The notes beneath the pieces are model-generated. The model was given only the letters and a program-made list of their open reading frames with translations, did not search any database and had not been told where the DNA came from. Positions 48,196 through 58,008 of a stretch of 64,000 nucleotides of DNA are shown in pieces (the stretch's first letter is position 1; each line of letters opens with the position of its first letter). Source of the stretch: UBA2199 sp964628035 (GTDB taxonomy: Bacteria > Acidobacteriota > Aminicenantia > UBA2199). A program made the position numbers and the translations under genes. The stretch lies in NCBI GenBank assembly GCA_964628035.1, contig CAZVPI010000008.1:62001-126000 (forward strand), written 5' to 3'.

Positions 48196-50198
48196 CAGAT
48201 GACGGCGATCCTCGTCTTGGTTTCCAGCGGGCATGTGGCCGGCAGCTCGATCTCCAGGGTGAAAGAGGGTGTCTTCACGCCATAGGATTTCGAGACGAAG
48301 TCGCCGCGCTTGCGCAAACACGCCGCGCCGGGGGCGCTGAAGGCCAGCTCGAGGTTCGGTCCTTGCTTCCGCCTCGTCCGGACGGTGTTGCCGGCGATCT
48401 CGAAATCGATGCCGCTGTCGAAATGAAAATGCCAGCAAAGGACGTGCTCCCCTTCTCCACTCAACCGGTCGATGATCTCCCAGGTGGAAGCGCTCTTGTC
48501 GAAGATGAAAGTCCGCCGATGAAAGACCGGGCTATCCAGCCTCATGAAGCCGTTGTGCGAGCCGGAGAAGATGTCCTTTTCCTCGCCGCCCAGGAACTCG
48601 AAGTCGACCGGCTCGGCGATCTCCAGGCAGCGGAAGATGTTTGTCTCAGACAGCCGATGTTGATCCTGACCGTCCACGGTTACCGTGTTGTGCATGCGCG
48701 TGCTTCTGAAGAGGTTTCGCTCCTTGGGTGAAGACGTGTACAAAAAGGTGCCGGGATCGACCAGGAAGGTGGTGCCGCCAATGGCCAGCTCGAAGGAGAG
48801 GAGGTCGGCGTGGGCATGCGATCCCCATTGCCTTGTCTGGTCGGGGTAGGCGGCGGCGCCGCTGTTGGTGATGAACATGTACCGTTCGTTGTGGCGAAGG
48901 ACGCAGAAACCGGCGTCGGGAAAGGCCTTTGATCCGATATCGGAGGCGCTTGGAACAAGGGCGCAGAGCGTCTCCCGCCCCCCGCTTCTCAGCAGGAAAA
49001 ATATTTCGGGCGCTTCGGGATCGGCGTACTTCTTCATGACCGGGTCTTGTCGCAGCGCCGCCCCGATCGCCAGCAGATAGCGGTGGTCGGTCTGCTGCCG
49101 CAGGCCGAAGGGCAGAAACCGGCCGTTGTCCTGGTCGCCGATGACCGGCGCCTCGCCGTCGGGCTTGAGGTAGTGCAGGACGAAGTCGAACATCGTATCC
49201 AGGCGGTGGCGGATGTCAAGGGGGATATTGATGCCGTTTCTGATCAAGAGCAGATACGGATAGACGGCAAGCTCGACCATGAGCCGGTTATAGGAGATGC
49301 TGCGCTCGTAGGAGGCGCCGCAGGGGAGGAACTGGCTTCGGATCTCGCCGTAGTATTCCGGCAGCGCATACTCGAACCACCGCCTCCCCTCCCTCGTGGA
49401 AGAGAAGAGCATGCCCAGGAAGAGCAACCCGGCCAAGTTCGAAAAAAAGTGGTTGTTGCTGTTTCTATACTTTTTTTCAAGATTGCGAAAGATGAAGTAA
49501 CCGTGTTCGAACAGGCTGACGCGGATCTTTTCCAGGAACCCCCGGTCGATCAGCGGCGAGCCGACGAACATGCCCAAAGCATAGATCCAGTTCGCGGCGC
49601 GGATGGCGACATCCATGGCGCAGCCCCAGTTGATGCTGCGCATCAGGGGATTCTCCTCGATCCAGTTCTCGACCTGGGCCCTGAATTCGCGGGTGTATTT
49701 ATCTTCGCCGGTCAGAAGATAGGCCTGTCCAAGAATCAGCAAGTGATGCGAGCGGCTCAGCTCGCGGGGTACCTTGACGTCGGCCGTGTTGCCGTAATCC
49801 ACCTGGATGTAGTTGAGGTAATATTTTCCCCTGGGCCAGGCGAAACCCGACTTGAAATCGCTATGCCAGTCGATCGGCCGCAGTTGCACCCTGCCGGATC
49901 CCAGAAGGTCGTAATACCCGGCAACGATCTCGTCGGCTGCGGCCAGGATCCGAGCCCGTGAGGAATCCGTGACCGTTACCGGAAAACCGCTGAAGTCTCC
50001 GATCGTCTTCACAAGAAGATTTGCATGATCATTTTCCCCGTCGCCAGCGACTGCCAGTAGCCTTCTGATCCGCCTCCTGATCAGCGGCAGGATCATCCAG
50101 GCGAGCTTCTGCTTCATTTCACGATACCGCTTGCCGAGGCCCCAGAAAAAGTACTGCCCATCAGGGTTATGGAGAGCATTTTTCAAGGAGTCAAGCAT
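48195..50198 (-). CDS. Heparinase II/III-like family protein
   Basis: A 667-residue protein with the two-part layout of alginate/heparinase lyases: an N-terminal alpha/alpha toroid (about 60-340, with DWHSDFKSGFAWPRGKYY, LSRSHHLLILGQAYLLTG and INWGCAMDVAIRAANWIYAL) and a C-terminal beta-sandwich (about 400-660, with WGSHAHADLLSFELAIGG and RSTRMHNTVTVDGQDQ, where the histidines fit the catalytic region). No signal peptide is seen, which is usual for the members found in glycan biosynthesis clusters together with asparagine-synthase-like and bi-domain oxidoreductase genes, as here. Its role there may be chain trimming or epimerisation. ATG 50198 overlaps the Wzy-like gene by 8 bp. Confidence 0.88.
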   Translation of the reverse strand: MLDSLKNALHNPDGQYFFWGLGKRYREMKQKLAWMILPLIRRRIRRLLAVAGDGENDHANLLVKTIGDFSGFPVTVTDSSRARILAAADEIVAGYYDLLGSGRVQLRPIDWHSDFKSGFAWPRGKYYLNYIQVDYGNTADVKVPRELSRSHHLLILGQAYLLTGEDKYTREFRAQVENWIEENPLMRSINWGCAMDVAIRAANWIYALGMFVGSPLIDRGFLEKIRVSLFEHGYFIFRNLEKKYRNSNNHFFSNLAGLLFLGMLFSSTREGRRWFEYALPEYYGEIRSQFLPCGASYERSISYNRLMVELAVYPYLLLIRNGINIPLDIRHRLDTMFDFVLHYLKPDGEAPVIGDQDNGRFLPFGLRQQTDHRYLLAIGAALRQDPVMKKYADPEAPEIFFLLRSGGRETLCALVPSASDIGSKAFPDAGFCVLRHNERYMFITNSGAAAYPDQTRQWGSHAHADLLSFELAIGGTTFLVDPGTFLYTSSPKERNLFRSTRMHNTVTVDGQDQHRLSETNIFRCLEIAEPVDFEFLGGEEKDIFSGSHNGFMRLDSPVFHRRTFIFDKSASTWEIIDRLSGEGEHVLCWHFHFDSGIDFEIAGNTVRTRRKQGPNLELAFSAPGAACLRKRGDFVSKSYGVKTPSFTLEIELPATCPLETKTRIAVI

Positions 50199-51507
50199 GC
50201 TGCCCCTGATTCCCCTTGGCCAGCTTGTAGAAATGGCCGGCGATCGCCCCGCAGTAGACCAGGACCATGCCGCGGAAGGTAATATGTGAATGCCCGCCGA
50301 CCATGCCCTCGAGCACGAAGATGAGCAGCAGGTTCTGGAAGACGATCCAGTACTCGCTGACATTGATACGCTGCCTTTCCAAAAGTCTCTTTATCTTGGC
50401 CGTGCGGCGGTACAGAAGGAAGAAGATCATCAGGTACAGAACAAGGCCGATGATGCCAAACTTCAGGAACAGCATGGCGTACTCGTTGTGGATCTCCCTC
50501 TTCTTGAACACCCGGGGGTCGTTGATCTCGATGATCAGGTCGGTCTTGATGCCGAACAGGAAATCGAACGAGCTCCGCCGCCGCATGTAGTCGAGGACGA
50601 AGAGGGGCTCGTCGATGCGGATGTCGTTCTCCATGGCCTGCACGGAAAACTTCCCCTCACCGCCCCTCTCCGCGTAGCGCTCCATGAGGGCCTGCTGCAT
50701 GCCCGTGCTGGTCGGGATGAAGATGAAGGTGAGGCCCAGGGCGGCCACGATGCCGATCTTGACGCGCGCCTTCAGCTTTCGCTTCAGCAGGTAATTGCCG
50801 ACCCCGAGGGCGATCACGATGAAGACGAAGCGCTTCAGCGAGCTCAGCAGGGCGATGACGACCAGCCCGGTGCACAGCAGCACGACGATCCTCTCCCTGC
50901 GCTTGAGAAAGCGGTAGAGCAGAGGCACCAGCAACAGAGCGAAGCTGATGTAGGTGATGCTGCCACGGCGGGCCATGAACCCAAAGTAGAGCACGCTGCC
51001 GCCGTAGTGGGTCGACACCTCGCCGCCCAGCTTGAACAAGGTGGCGATCAGGACGAAAACGCCCCAGAGCAACAGGAAATGATAATGATTGCGCAGCACT
51101 TTGTGCAGGTCGCCTTTCATCGAGTAGTGGAATAGGGCGATGGGCAGCAGGATGACCGAGGCGAACGTCACGGAGAAGAAACGAGTGCTCAAATTGATGT
51201 TTTCGCTATGGAGGATGGGGAAAAGGAAGAAAACGGCAAGAAAGACGAAAGTCACGACGACGACACTCATGAAATACCGGGCGGGAGGACGATTGTCCAA
51301 TAAAAAGAACTTCAGCGAATAGAGCAAGACGATGACGTTGACCAGGTAGAGGTAATAGACGCTTTGCAGCACGAAAATGACCGTGAAGTCGATGTACAGG
51401 AAATAAAGCAGGATGATGTCGATGAACTCGAGGCGCGTCCTGGTCAGGTTGGGGATGAAGGGGATGAGGAGGGCGCCGATGAAGAACAACGAGTTCAGTA
51501 TGGCCAT
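50191..51507 (-). CDS. Wzy/O-antigen polymerase-like membrane protein
   Basis: Polytopic membrane protein, 438 residues, about 12 helices. The late periplasmic loop has FGIKTDLIIEIND followed by REIHNEYAMLFLKFGIIG near residue 335, an HNEY motif as in the WaaL/Wzy superfamily. Lying next to the Wzx-like flippase gene (2 bp away), it is the best candidate for the repeat-unit polymerase of this cluster, whereas the relative at 22006-23370 lies with the export genes. Confidence 0.87.
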   Translation of the reverse strand: MAILNSLFFIGALLIPFIPNLTRTRLEFIDIILLYFLYIDFTVIFVLQSVYYLYLVNVIVLLYSLKFFLLDNRPPARYFMSVVVVTFVFLAVFFLFPILHSENINLSTRFFSVTFASVILLPIALFHYSMKGDLHKVLRNHYHFLLLWGVFVLIATLFKLGGEVSTHYGGSVLYFGFMARRGSITYISFALLLVPLLYRFLKRRERIVVLLCTGLVVIALLSSLKRFVFIVIALGVGNYLLKRKLKARVKIGIVAALGLTFIFIPTSTGMQQALMERYAERGGEGKFSVQAMENDIRIDEPLFVLDYMRRRSSFDFLFGIKTDLIIEINDPRVFKKREIHNEYAMLFLKFGIIGLVLYLMIFFLLYRRTAKIKRLLERQRINVSEYWIVFQNLLLIFVLEGMVGGHSHITFRGMVLVYCGAIAGHFYKLAKGNQGQHA

Positions 51508-51509
51508 GA

Positions 51510-52982
51510 TCAGGAAATCTTATTGTTGGTGAAGCGGCTCGCGAACGGCATCCTGGCAAGGACCTTGTCCCGGATGCGCCGCCGCTCGTTCCGGCCGACG
51601 AAGAGGAAGAACGCCAGCAGGGCGGTCAAACCGACGCCGGCTCCCTTCAAGGCCAGGTTGAGCGCCAGCCAGGGGCTGCGGATCGCGGCCAGGGCGTAGT
51701 GGGCGGCGGCGACCAGCAGCAGGATGGCGGCGTACTTCGCGTACTCGAAGCGCACGCGGTAGACCAGCTCGGCGAAGAAAAAATAGAGGGCGAGGATGAA
51801 CAGGAACGACAACATGGTGGCGTGGGTGGCGCCGGCCTTGCCCAGCAGCGGCACCAGGAGAAGATTCAGCGCCACGTTGGCCGCGGCGCTCAGCGCCCAA
51901 GCGATGGTGATCAGCCACGTTTTCTTGGTGATCTGGATGGGGGCGACCACGATGCCGGCCAGGCCGACGAACACGTAGCCCATGCTCAGGATGAAGACCA
52001 CCTCGTGGCTGGAGGCGTAGGACTTCGCGGCCATGACCTGCACCATCTCCCGGGCGAAGACCGAAAGGGCCAGGGCGAAAAGGCTCAGGAACATCAGCAT
52101 GACCAGGGTGTACTGGCGGATGCGTTGCCGGCAGGCCTCCGGCCGGTCGATCAACTCATAGATCTCCGGCCCCGAGGCCTTCTTGATCGGCTGGGTGAGC
52201 AGGATGGGGATGACCGAGGCGATCTTGTAGCCGAAGGAGAACGTTCCCACGTCCTCCAGGCCGGCGAACTTCAGCAGGAACAGGCGGTTCGACCAGAAAG
52301 TAACGAAAGAAGCCAGCTGAGTAGGAATGAGGAAGACCGAGAAATGGAGCATACCGCGCAGGGATTGAAAAGAGAAGTGGAAGTACGTCTTCTTCCATTC
52401 GCTGTACAGGAGGGTGGCCAACTGGACGGCGGCTCCCAGGATCTGGCCGTAGAGGACGCCGGTGATCTTCAGGCGCAGAACCACGACGAAATAGACCGTC
52501 GTGGAGAGCGAGACGAGCAGGTAGAACAAATTGTTTACGATGAAGCGTACGGCACGCCTTTCTACGATCAGGGTCTTGAGCGGGATCTCGGCTAGGGCCT
52601 TCAGAAAGACCGAGAGCGAGATCAGCCTCAGATAGGCGGCGCCGGAGATCGATCCGAAAAGGGCCTTGCCGAAAAAATCGGCGAACAGCAGGGAGAAGCC
52701 GAGGAAGACGGCACCGCTCCCGAGCTTGAAGAGGAAGGCGGTGCCGAAGAGCGCGTCGCGGTAGGCGCCCTGCTTCCGGTCGAAATAGAGCCGCCCGTAG
52801 CCGTTCTCGATAATGAACCCGTAGAAGATGATCAATACGGCGCCGTAGAGATAGGTCAATTCCAGCTGGCCGTAGTCCGCGGGGGCGAGGAAGTGGGCGT
52901 AGAGCGGGAGCAGCAGGAACTGGATGCTCTTGCTCAGCACCTCGCCCAGGCTGTAAAGGGAGATATTCTTCAGGTAGCCCAC
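51510..52982 (-). CDS. Wzx-like oligosaccharide flippase (MOP superfamily)
   Basis: A 490-residue protein with 12-14 hydrophobic helices and the opening pattern of the polysaccharide-synthase/Wzx family: NISLYSLGEVLSKSIQFLLL, then PLYAHFLAPADYGQLEL near residue 30. Internal marks include FWSNRLFLLKFAGLEDVGTF near 240 and LLVPLLGKAGAT near 385. It would flip undecaprenyl-linked repeat units across the inner membrane for the polymerase encoded by the next gene. It belongs to the same superfamily as the MurJ part of the fusion at 3632. Confidence 0.93.
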   Translation of the reverse strand: MGYLKNISLYSLGEVLSKSIQFLLLPLYAHFLAPADYGQLELTYLYGAVLIIFYGFIIENGYGRLYFDRKQGAYRDALFGTAFLFKLGSGAVFLGFSLLFADFFGKALFGSISGAAYLRLISLSVFLKALAEIPLKTLIVERRAVRFIVNNLFYLLVSLSTTVYFVVVLRLKITGVLYGQILGAAVQLATLLYSEWKKTYFHFSFQSLRGMLHFSVFLIPTQLASFVTFWSNRLFLLKFAGLEDVGTFSFGYKIASVIPILLTQPIKKASGPEIYELIDRPEACRQRIRQYTLVMLMFLSLFALALSVFAREMVQVMAAKSYASSHEVVFILSMGYVFVGLAGIVVAPIQITKKTWLITIAWALSAAANVALNLLLVPLLGKAGATHATMLSFLFILALYFFFAELVYRVRFEYAKYAAILLLVAAAHYALAAIRSPWLALNLALKGAGVGLTALLAFFLFVGRNERRRIRDKVLARMPFASRFTNNKIS

Positions 52983-52992
52983 GCTTCTGATT

Positions 52993-53595
52993 CTATCTTT
53001 CCCGGCGCCGGAGCCTGCCGGCCAGCTTGTTCACGGCATCGCCCAAACTTCCTTTCTTGTAGTGGATGCGGACGTTCCGGCGGCGAAAGCCGAGTGAACG
53101 GGTCACCTTCTTGATGTGCGGGGTGAACCAGCGCTCGACGGCGTAGACCCGGCGGATGCCGCGCTCGCGTTTCAGCCAGTTCAGCATGCGGGCGTTGGCT
53201 TCGCGGTGCAGGCCTCTGAGCCTGAAATCGGGGTGGGTGTAGCTGTCCAGGGTCAACGCCTCGTCCTTCTTCAATTCCCCGTGCATGCGGATGATGTCGC
53301 TGTCGAAATAATCCAGCATCACCCAGCGCGTGTAGGCGATGCGCCCCGATGCTGATTCCACGAAGGCAAAGCCGATGTGCCGGGCCGGGTCCAGGAGCTT
53401 CCGCCTGTAGGATTCGAAGTACTTCTCCTTGCGGCTACGGCACATCTCCTCGACGGCGGGGAGGTCCGCTTCACTGAGCGTGCGGAAGTCGAAGCCGGGT
53501 GTCTCTTGCTCGGGATAGGGGGCGGCGGGAAGGTCGACCGCGATCAGGCTGCCCATGTCGAAGAAGCGGGTGAAAAGATTCTTGAAGATGTTCAT
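52993..53595 (-). CDS. GNAT-fold acyltransferase-like protein
   Basis: A 200-residue protein. The middle region LDSYTHPDFRLRGLHREAN (about 118-136) has the spacing of the GNAT acyl-CoA loop (here RLRGLH in place of QxxGxG/A), and the end VTRSLGFRRR fits the last GNAT strand. The first 30 residues resemble a helix that may touch the membrane. It lies 3 bp before the stop-to-start junction with the CelD-like gene and 10 bp from wzx, so the two GNAT-type genes probably act together. The substrate is unknown. Confidence 0.7.
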   Translation of the reverse strand: MNIFKNLFTRFFDMGSLIAVDLPAAPYPEQETPGFDFRTLSEADLPAVEEMCRSRKEKYFESYRRKLLDPARHIGFAFVESASGRIAYTRWVMLDYFDSDIIRMHGELKKDEALTLDSYTHPDFRLRGLHREANARMLNWLKRERGIRRVYAVERWFTPHIKKVTRSLGFRRRNVRIHYKKGSLGDAVNKLAGRLRRRER

Positions 53596-53597
53596 TT

Positions 53598-54737
53598 TTA
53601 CTCTTCCCGGGGCGGCAGCGGAATGCCATACTTGTCCAGCGCCGCCATCAGCCTGGCCTCGCCGTTGCGGGCTCTTTGGCGCAGCAGCCGATAAACCAGG
53701 AGGGAACGCCAGCCGCCGCCAGGGCGCAGCAACCGGGAGGTGACCACGGCCCGCTTGGTGAAGCGGAACTTGTAGTCGTCGAGGCCGAAGCCCAGGTCGA
53801 TGACCCGGCAGCTGCCTGCGAAATGGCGCACCATCTGGTCCAGTGCCAAAATTCCCAGGCCGATCTTCTGGGCGTCGGCGAACTCGCGGTCGTAGGCCGT
53901 GTCAAGGAAATAGACGGCGTCGCCGTGGCGGAAGCCGAGGTTATAGGCCAGCAGGTCGCCTGCAGACGTCGCGTAGACGCTGCAGTAGGGCTGCGGCCTC
54001 TCCACGATGCTTTCGAAATACTTTTCCCCGATTTGTGGGTCACAGTACAGGCTGTGCATGTTCGGCGACTTCAGCTTCGACAGGCTCACGCGAGCGATCT
54101 GGTCGCGGATAGCGCAAATCGCCTCCCTGTCCAGCAGCATCCTGCCCTCGATCCCCCCGCCGGACTCCCTGACCCGCCTCTGAAACTTGTTGAGCACCTG
54201 CTTCAGGTTCTGGGAATAGGAGTATTTCCTGACCTCCTCGTAGCCGTTGCCGGCGGCGATGAACGGGAAGGCCGAGTGCAGGTGGATGGTTGCGGTGAAG
54301 GTCCGGCGCAGTATGGAATTCCCCGGCAGGTAGGCCAGATCCAAGACATCGTAATCGACCGCCCGGCGCAGCAGGGAAAAAGCCTCCTCCACCTCCGGCG
54401 GCTCGAGGCCGTCGTGGACGATGTCCAGGAGCGATCCGTTCATGGGCTGGCTGAGGAAGACCAGCTCGGTGTAGGAGAGGAAGCGCTTCCTTCTCCGGAC
54501 CCGCTGTAGCGGCAGACAGGCCGCCAGCTTGCCGTTCCGGCGGATGGCGACGACGCACGGCTCCTGCTCCAGGCCGAGCCGGCGGCTGCGCAGGTGGCCG
54601 TATCTCCCCCACCAGCGCACCAAGCTGTCCAGGTCGGCACGGCCAGGTAGGCCTGCCTTCTGCTCCAGCGCATGCCACTCGCCGGAGAATTTCTCGATCT
54701 CCGTCAGCGAGCGATGAATCTGTATCGTGAGGCTCAT
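53598..54737 (-). CDS. CelD/BcsL-type GNAT acetyltransferase-like protein
   Basis: A 379-residue protein with two GNAT-like halves. Visible marks: FSGEWHALEQKAGLPGRADL near residue 18, the central NLKQVLNKFQRRVRESGG near 180, then LLAYNLGFRHGDAVYFLDTAYDREF near 260 and GIGILALDQM-type helix GLGILALDQMVRHF near 290. This is the layout of the CelD/BcsL family found in cellulose and exopolysaccharide loci, where acyl transfer to glycan is suspected. It is a distant relative of the FemAB proteins at 42075 and 60225. Confidence 0.82.
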   Translation of the reverse strand: MSLTIQIHRSLTEIEKFSGEWHALEQKAGLPGRADLDSLVRWWGRYGHLRSRRLGLEQEPCVVAIRRNGKLAACLPLQRVRRRKRFLSYTELVFLSQPMNGSLLDIVHDGLEPPEVEEAFSLLRRAVDYDVLDLAYLPGNSILRRTFTATIHLHSAFPFIAAGNGYEEVRKYSYSQNLKQVLNKFQRRVRESGGGIEGRMLLDREAICAIRDQIARVSLSKLKSPNMHSLYCDPQIGEKYFESIVERPQPYCSVYATSAGDLLAYNLGFRHGDAVYFLDTAYDREFADAQKIGLGILALDQMVRHFAGSCRVIDLGFGLDDYKFRFTKRAVVTSRLLRPGGGWRSLLVYRLLRQRARNGEARLMAALDKYGIPLPPREE

Positions 54738-54752
54738 GGAATACAGTCGAAA

Positions 54753-55865
54753 TCAGCCGGACTCATAACACCCCTCGGCAAGGGAACCGAAGATGTAAAT
54801 GCCGTTTTTCAGCACGCCATCCAGGACGGCTCCGGAAGCGGCGTTCCTGAGCCGGGGCGAACGGGACCTGTACGACAGGGGCAGGCCGCCGTGGCCGCGT
54901 ATCTCAACACCACTCCGGCCGCAGTCGCGGATCTCGGTGTGCACGAAGGAGTCGTAATAGCGGGCGATTTCGGAACAGGTGGCATGCCAGACGTCCCGGG
55001 AACGGAGCAGACCATAGATGCGGTCCAGGGAGCGGATGTCGTCATGGACATTCGGCCTCTGCCGCTTTCCCGTGGGCCCCTGGTTCTGGAAGTGCTCCTG
55101 GATGGTGATGGGGAGGCCATTGCGGTACAGGTATTCCAAATGAGCCTCCGGCCGGTGTCCAGGATGCAGAATCTTCTTTACTAGCCCCTTGAGTTTGCCG
55201 GTGGAGGCCGGTCGAGACGCGAAGGCGTCGCCACCGAGGTTGGTGGGGATGGTCACGATGCGTGTTTCCGGGATGAAGCCGGGTCCGCTGCCGGCATGGC
55301 GGCGGTTGATCATGTGAGCGTCCAGGGCGAACCATTGGAAGCCGGCCGCAATGATGAACTCGCCGGCCCCGGCACCGTGGCGGTAACCCGGGAACTTGCC
55401 GCCCTGGAAGACGATCCCCTGAGGCGCCAGGTTGCGGATGGCGGCGAGGTTTTCCTCGGATGTCTCGCGGTCGATGTCGGCGAACTCGTGGCGGCGAAGC
55501 CCGTCCTTCACCAGCGTATGGCGCAGACCATGGAACGCCAGTTCGAAGCGCGGCGCCAGCGACAGCGCGAAGTGCAGGAACTCGCCCTCGGTCTCCCGGC
55601 GATACACGGCATACCCCGGCCCATCGGGGATTGAATGTTGCGCCGCCAGCGGCATGAAGATCGTGCCGCGGATCTCGGGGTACTTGTCCAGGAGGCGTTC
55701 CTTGAAAAAGGCATACAGGGAATCGGGGCCGTCCATCAGATAGCCCCAGTCGTTGTGCGGGCCCAGCGTCCCGTCCAGGCTGACGGCGGCCGGCACCAGG
55801 TCGTCGAGCATCAGGCAGCAGGGGGCCTGGCGGCCGTCGAACCAGCGGCATTTCTCAAGCAGCAT
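54753..55865 (-). CDS. Polysaccharide deacetylase-like protein (second type)
   Basis: A 370-residue protein. The N-terminal CCLMLDDLVPAA (about 17-28) gives an aspartate pair as in NodB-like folds; later ELAFHGLRHTLVKDGLRRHEF near residue 108 places histidines, and FPGYRHGAGAGEFIIAAGFQWF near 160 corresponds to the arginine and glycine region. It is not closely similar to the deacetylase at 39049. ATG 55865 is chosen; the longer frame runs into the oxidoreductase gene. The final residues contain no recognised domain. Likely a de-N-acetylase acting on a sugar of the glycan, with moderate confidence. Confidence 0.75.
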   Translation of the reverse strand: MLLEKCRWFDGRQAPCCLMLDDLVPAAVSLDGTLGPHNDWGYLMDGPDSLYAFFKERLLDKYPEIRGTIFMPLAAQHSIPDGPGYAVYRRETEGEFLHFALSLAPRFELAFHGLRHTLVKDGLRRHEFADIDRETSEENLAAIRNLAPQGIVFQGGKFPGYRHGAGAGEFIIAAGFQWFALDAHMINRRHAGSGPGFIPETRIVTIPTNLGGDAFASRPASTGKLKGLVKKILHPGHRPEAHLEYLYRNGLPITIQEHFQNQGPTGKRQRPNVHDDIRSLDRIYGLLRSRDVWHATCSEIARYYDSFVHTEIRDCGRSGVEIRGHGGLPLSYRSRSPRLRNAASGAVLDGVLKNGIYIFGSLAEGCYESG

Positions 55866-55875
55866 GATCGTCCAT

Positions 55876-58008
55876 TCAGGAATCGGCCACCAGCAGGCTG
55901 ACCGCGGTGGCGTCCAGCATGTCCTGCAAGGGGACCGGCCAGGCGCCGCCGAGCCGCAGGGCCTCGGCCAGGGCCTGCCACTCCTCGGCATGTCCCTTCC
56001 GCGGCAGCTTTGAGCGGATCTTAGCCACCTTCAGCCCGTAGCCATTGATCTTCTTGTAGTCGTCGACAATGACGCTCTTGCCGTCAAAGTGGACCTCAAG
56101 AAGTTCCTTGGGCAGATCCTTGCCGCCCACGGCGAAATAATCGATCACGGCCAGAGATCCGTCCGCAAAGGACAGCGTGAAGCTCTTGTTGTCGGACCGC
56201 TGGAAAGCAGAGGTTTTCGGAACCAGGCCACTGACCTGGACCTCGGTCACCCTGCATCCCACCAGGAACAGCATGAGGTCGATGAGGTGGCAGGCCTCGC
56301 CTACGATGCGGCCCCCGTCCTCGTGCACCCAGGAGTCGGCAGGGGCGTAGCCGGCGTTCATGCGGTAGCGAATGAATAGCGGATTGACCCTCCTCTCCAC
56401 CTGGCGCTTCACCTCGCGTATGAACGGGCTGAAGCGGCGGTTGAAGCCGACCATCAGAAGGGGTTTCGCCAGCGGGGATCCGTCTTCGTAGAATGCCCGG
56501 ATCTCCTCGAGCTGGGCGCGGTTGACCGCCAGCGGTTTCTCCACGAAGACATGCTTGCCGGCCCGCAAAGCCTGCAGGGCAAGATCGGCGTGGTCGCCGT
56601 GGCGGGTGGCGGCCAGGACCAGGTCGATGGCCGGATCGTCCAGGATGTCACGGATATCGCTGGAGGCCTTCTCTGCCTGGAAGCGCCGGGCCGCGTCCAG
56701 CGCCTTCTTGCCGCCGCGGTTGACGACCGTGCGCAGGCGGAAGCGTTCGGGCATGCCGGCGATGATCGGCAGCAGCATGCCGGTGGCGAATCCGCCGGCA
56801 CCGATCAGTCCGATGCCTATGGGGGCCTTGCCCGTTCCGGTCGCCATGGGAGCGGCCGGCCGCAGGCGGACATCGGTGCCCCTCTCCGCCTGCGGCGGGT
56901 ACTCGATGAGAGTCAGGATGTTCCGCGTCGGGTCCTTCTCCAGGTCCTGGAACGCCTCACCGACTCGGTCTATGGGGTAGGTTCTCGGCGCCAGCTTCCC
57001 CAAGTCGACGGCGCCGGCCTGGATCAGACGCAGGAACTCGCCCATGTTGCGGTTTTCGGTCCAGCGCACATAAGCGTAGGGGTAGTCGATCCCCTTCAAT
57101 TCATACTGGTCGTCATAGCGCCCGGGGCCGTAGGAGGTGGAGATCAGAAAATCGATCTCGTTGCTGTATATGTCCTTGCGGTTGATGACCATCCCCGAGA
57201 CGCCGACCAGGACGACCCGCCCTTTTTTTCGCGTCATTTGAAATGCCTGCGCCAGAGGCTCGTTGTCCGATGTCGCCGCCGTGAACAGGACGGCGTCGGC
57301 GCCGTGGCCTCCGGCCCAGATACGGACAGCACTGACCGGGTCCTCTTCCCCTGGATTCACCGCGATCTCGGCACCGAGGTCTCTCGCCAGCTGCAGCCGC
57401 TTGGGGTTTATGTCGACGCAGGCGACGCGCACGCCGGCGGCGCGCCATATCTGCAGAGCCATCAGTCCGATCAGGCCGCCCCCTTGAATGACTCCCTGTT
57501 CGCCGATCCTCAGGTCGGCGCGGCGCACACCGTGCAGGGCGATGGAGCCCACCGTGGCCGTGGCCGCCTGCCAGCTTTCCACTCCCGGCGGAATTTTCAC
57601 CACCAGGTTCCTGGGGACCACGACGTACTCAGCGTGGACCGCCAGGCGCATGCCGCCGGCGGCCACCCGGTCGCCGACTGCGAAGTTCTCCACGCCGGCG
57701 CCGGTCTCGACGATCTCTCCGGCGAGGGAATACCCGAGCTCGACGAGAGCGTCGGCGATTCCGCCCAGCTTCTCACGCGTTTTCCGGAGTCCGCGATCCT
57801 TCAAATGCTCGAAGGCAGCAACAATTTTTTTGGGATTGTCCAGAGCCTTTTGGAACAGACTTTTGCGCGACTCACTGACTCCGCCCATCTCCGTGCCCGC
57901 GGATACGCAGGAATGGAAGACCCGGATCTTCACGAAGCCGGGTTTACTAGCGGGTTCGGGTACTTCCACAGGAGATACAATCCCCTTATTAAGCAGTGCT
58001 TGTTTCAT
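55876..58008 (-). CDS. Bi-domain oxidoreductase: zinc-type dehydrogenase fused to Gfo/Idh/MocA dehydrogenase
   Basis: A 710-residue fusion. Residues about 1-375 are a medium-chain dehydrogenase (SCVSAGTEMGG early, GDRVAAGGM near 115, the Rossmann stretch QGGGLIGLMALQIWRAAGVRV near 172). Residues about 395-710 are a Gfo/Idh/MocA enzyme (GLIGAGGFATGMLLP at its start, ATRHGDHADLALQALRAGKH, the catalytic-type VFVEKPLAVN). The usual catalytic zinc cysteine-histidine pair of the first half is not obvious. This same fusion is common in polysaccharide clusters with heparinase-like and asparagine-synthase-like genes. It probably oxidises and reduces a sugar nucleotide or sugar acid. ATG 58008 lies inside the end of the GT gene (20-bp overlap) with AGGA upstream. 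Confidence 0.9.
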   Translation of the reverse strand: MKQALLNKGIVSPVEVPEPASKPGFVKIRVFHSCVSAGTEMGGVSESRKSLFQKALDNPKKIVAAFEHLKDRGLRKTREKLGGIADALVELGYSLAGEIVETGAGVENFAVGDRVAAGGMRLAVHAEYVVVPRNLVVKIPPGVESWQAATATVGSIALHGVRRADLRIGEQGVIQGGGLIGLMALQIWRAAGVRVACVDINPKRLQLARDLGAEIAVNPGEEDPVSAVRIWAGGHGADAVLFTAATSDNEPLAQAFQMTRKKGRVVLVGVSGMVINRKDIYSNEIDFLISTSYGPGRYDDQYELKGIDYPYAYVRWTENRNMGEFLRLIQAGAVDLGKLAPRTYPIDRVGEAFQDLEKDPTRNILTLIEYPPQAERGTDVRLRPAAPMATGTGKAPIGIGLIGAGGFATGMLLPIIAGMPERFRLRTVVNRGGKKALDAARRFQAEKASSDIRDILDDPAIDLVLAATRHGDHADLALQALRAGKHVFVEKPLAVNRAQLEEIRAFYEDGSPLAKPLLMVGFNRRFSPFIREVKRQVERRVNPLFIRYRMNAGYAPADSWVHEDGGRIVGEACHLIDLMLFLVGCRVTEVQVSGLVPKTSAFQRSDNKSFTLSFADGSLAVIDYFAVGGKDLPKELLEVHFDGKSVIVDDYKKINGYGLKVAKIRSKLPRKGHAEEWQALAEALRLGGAWPVPLQDMLDATAVSLLVADS

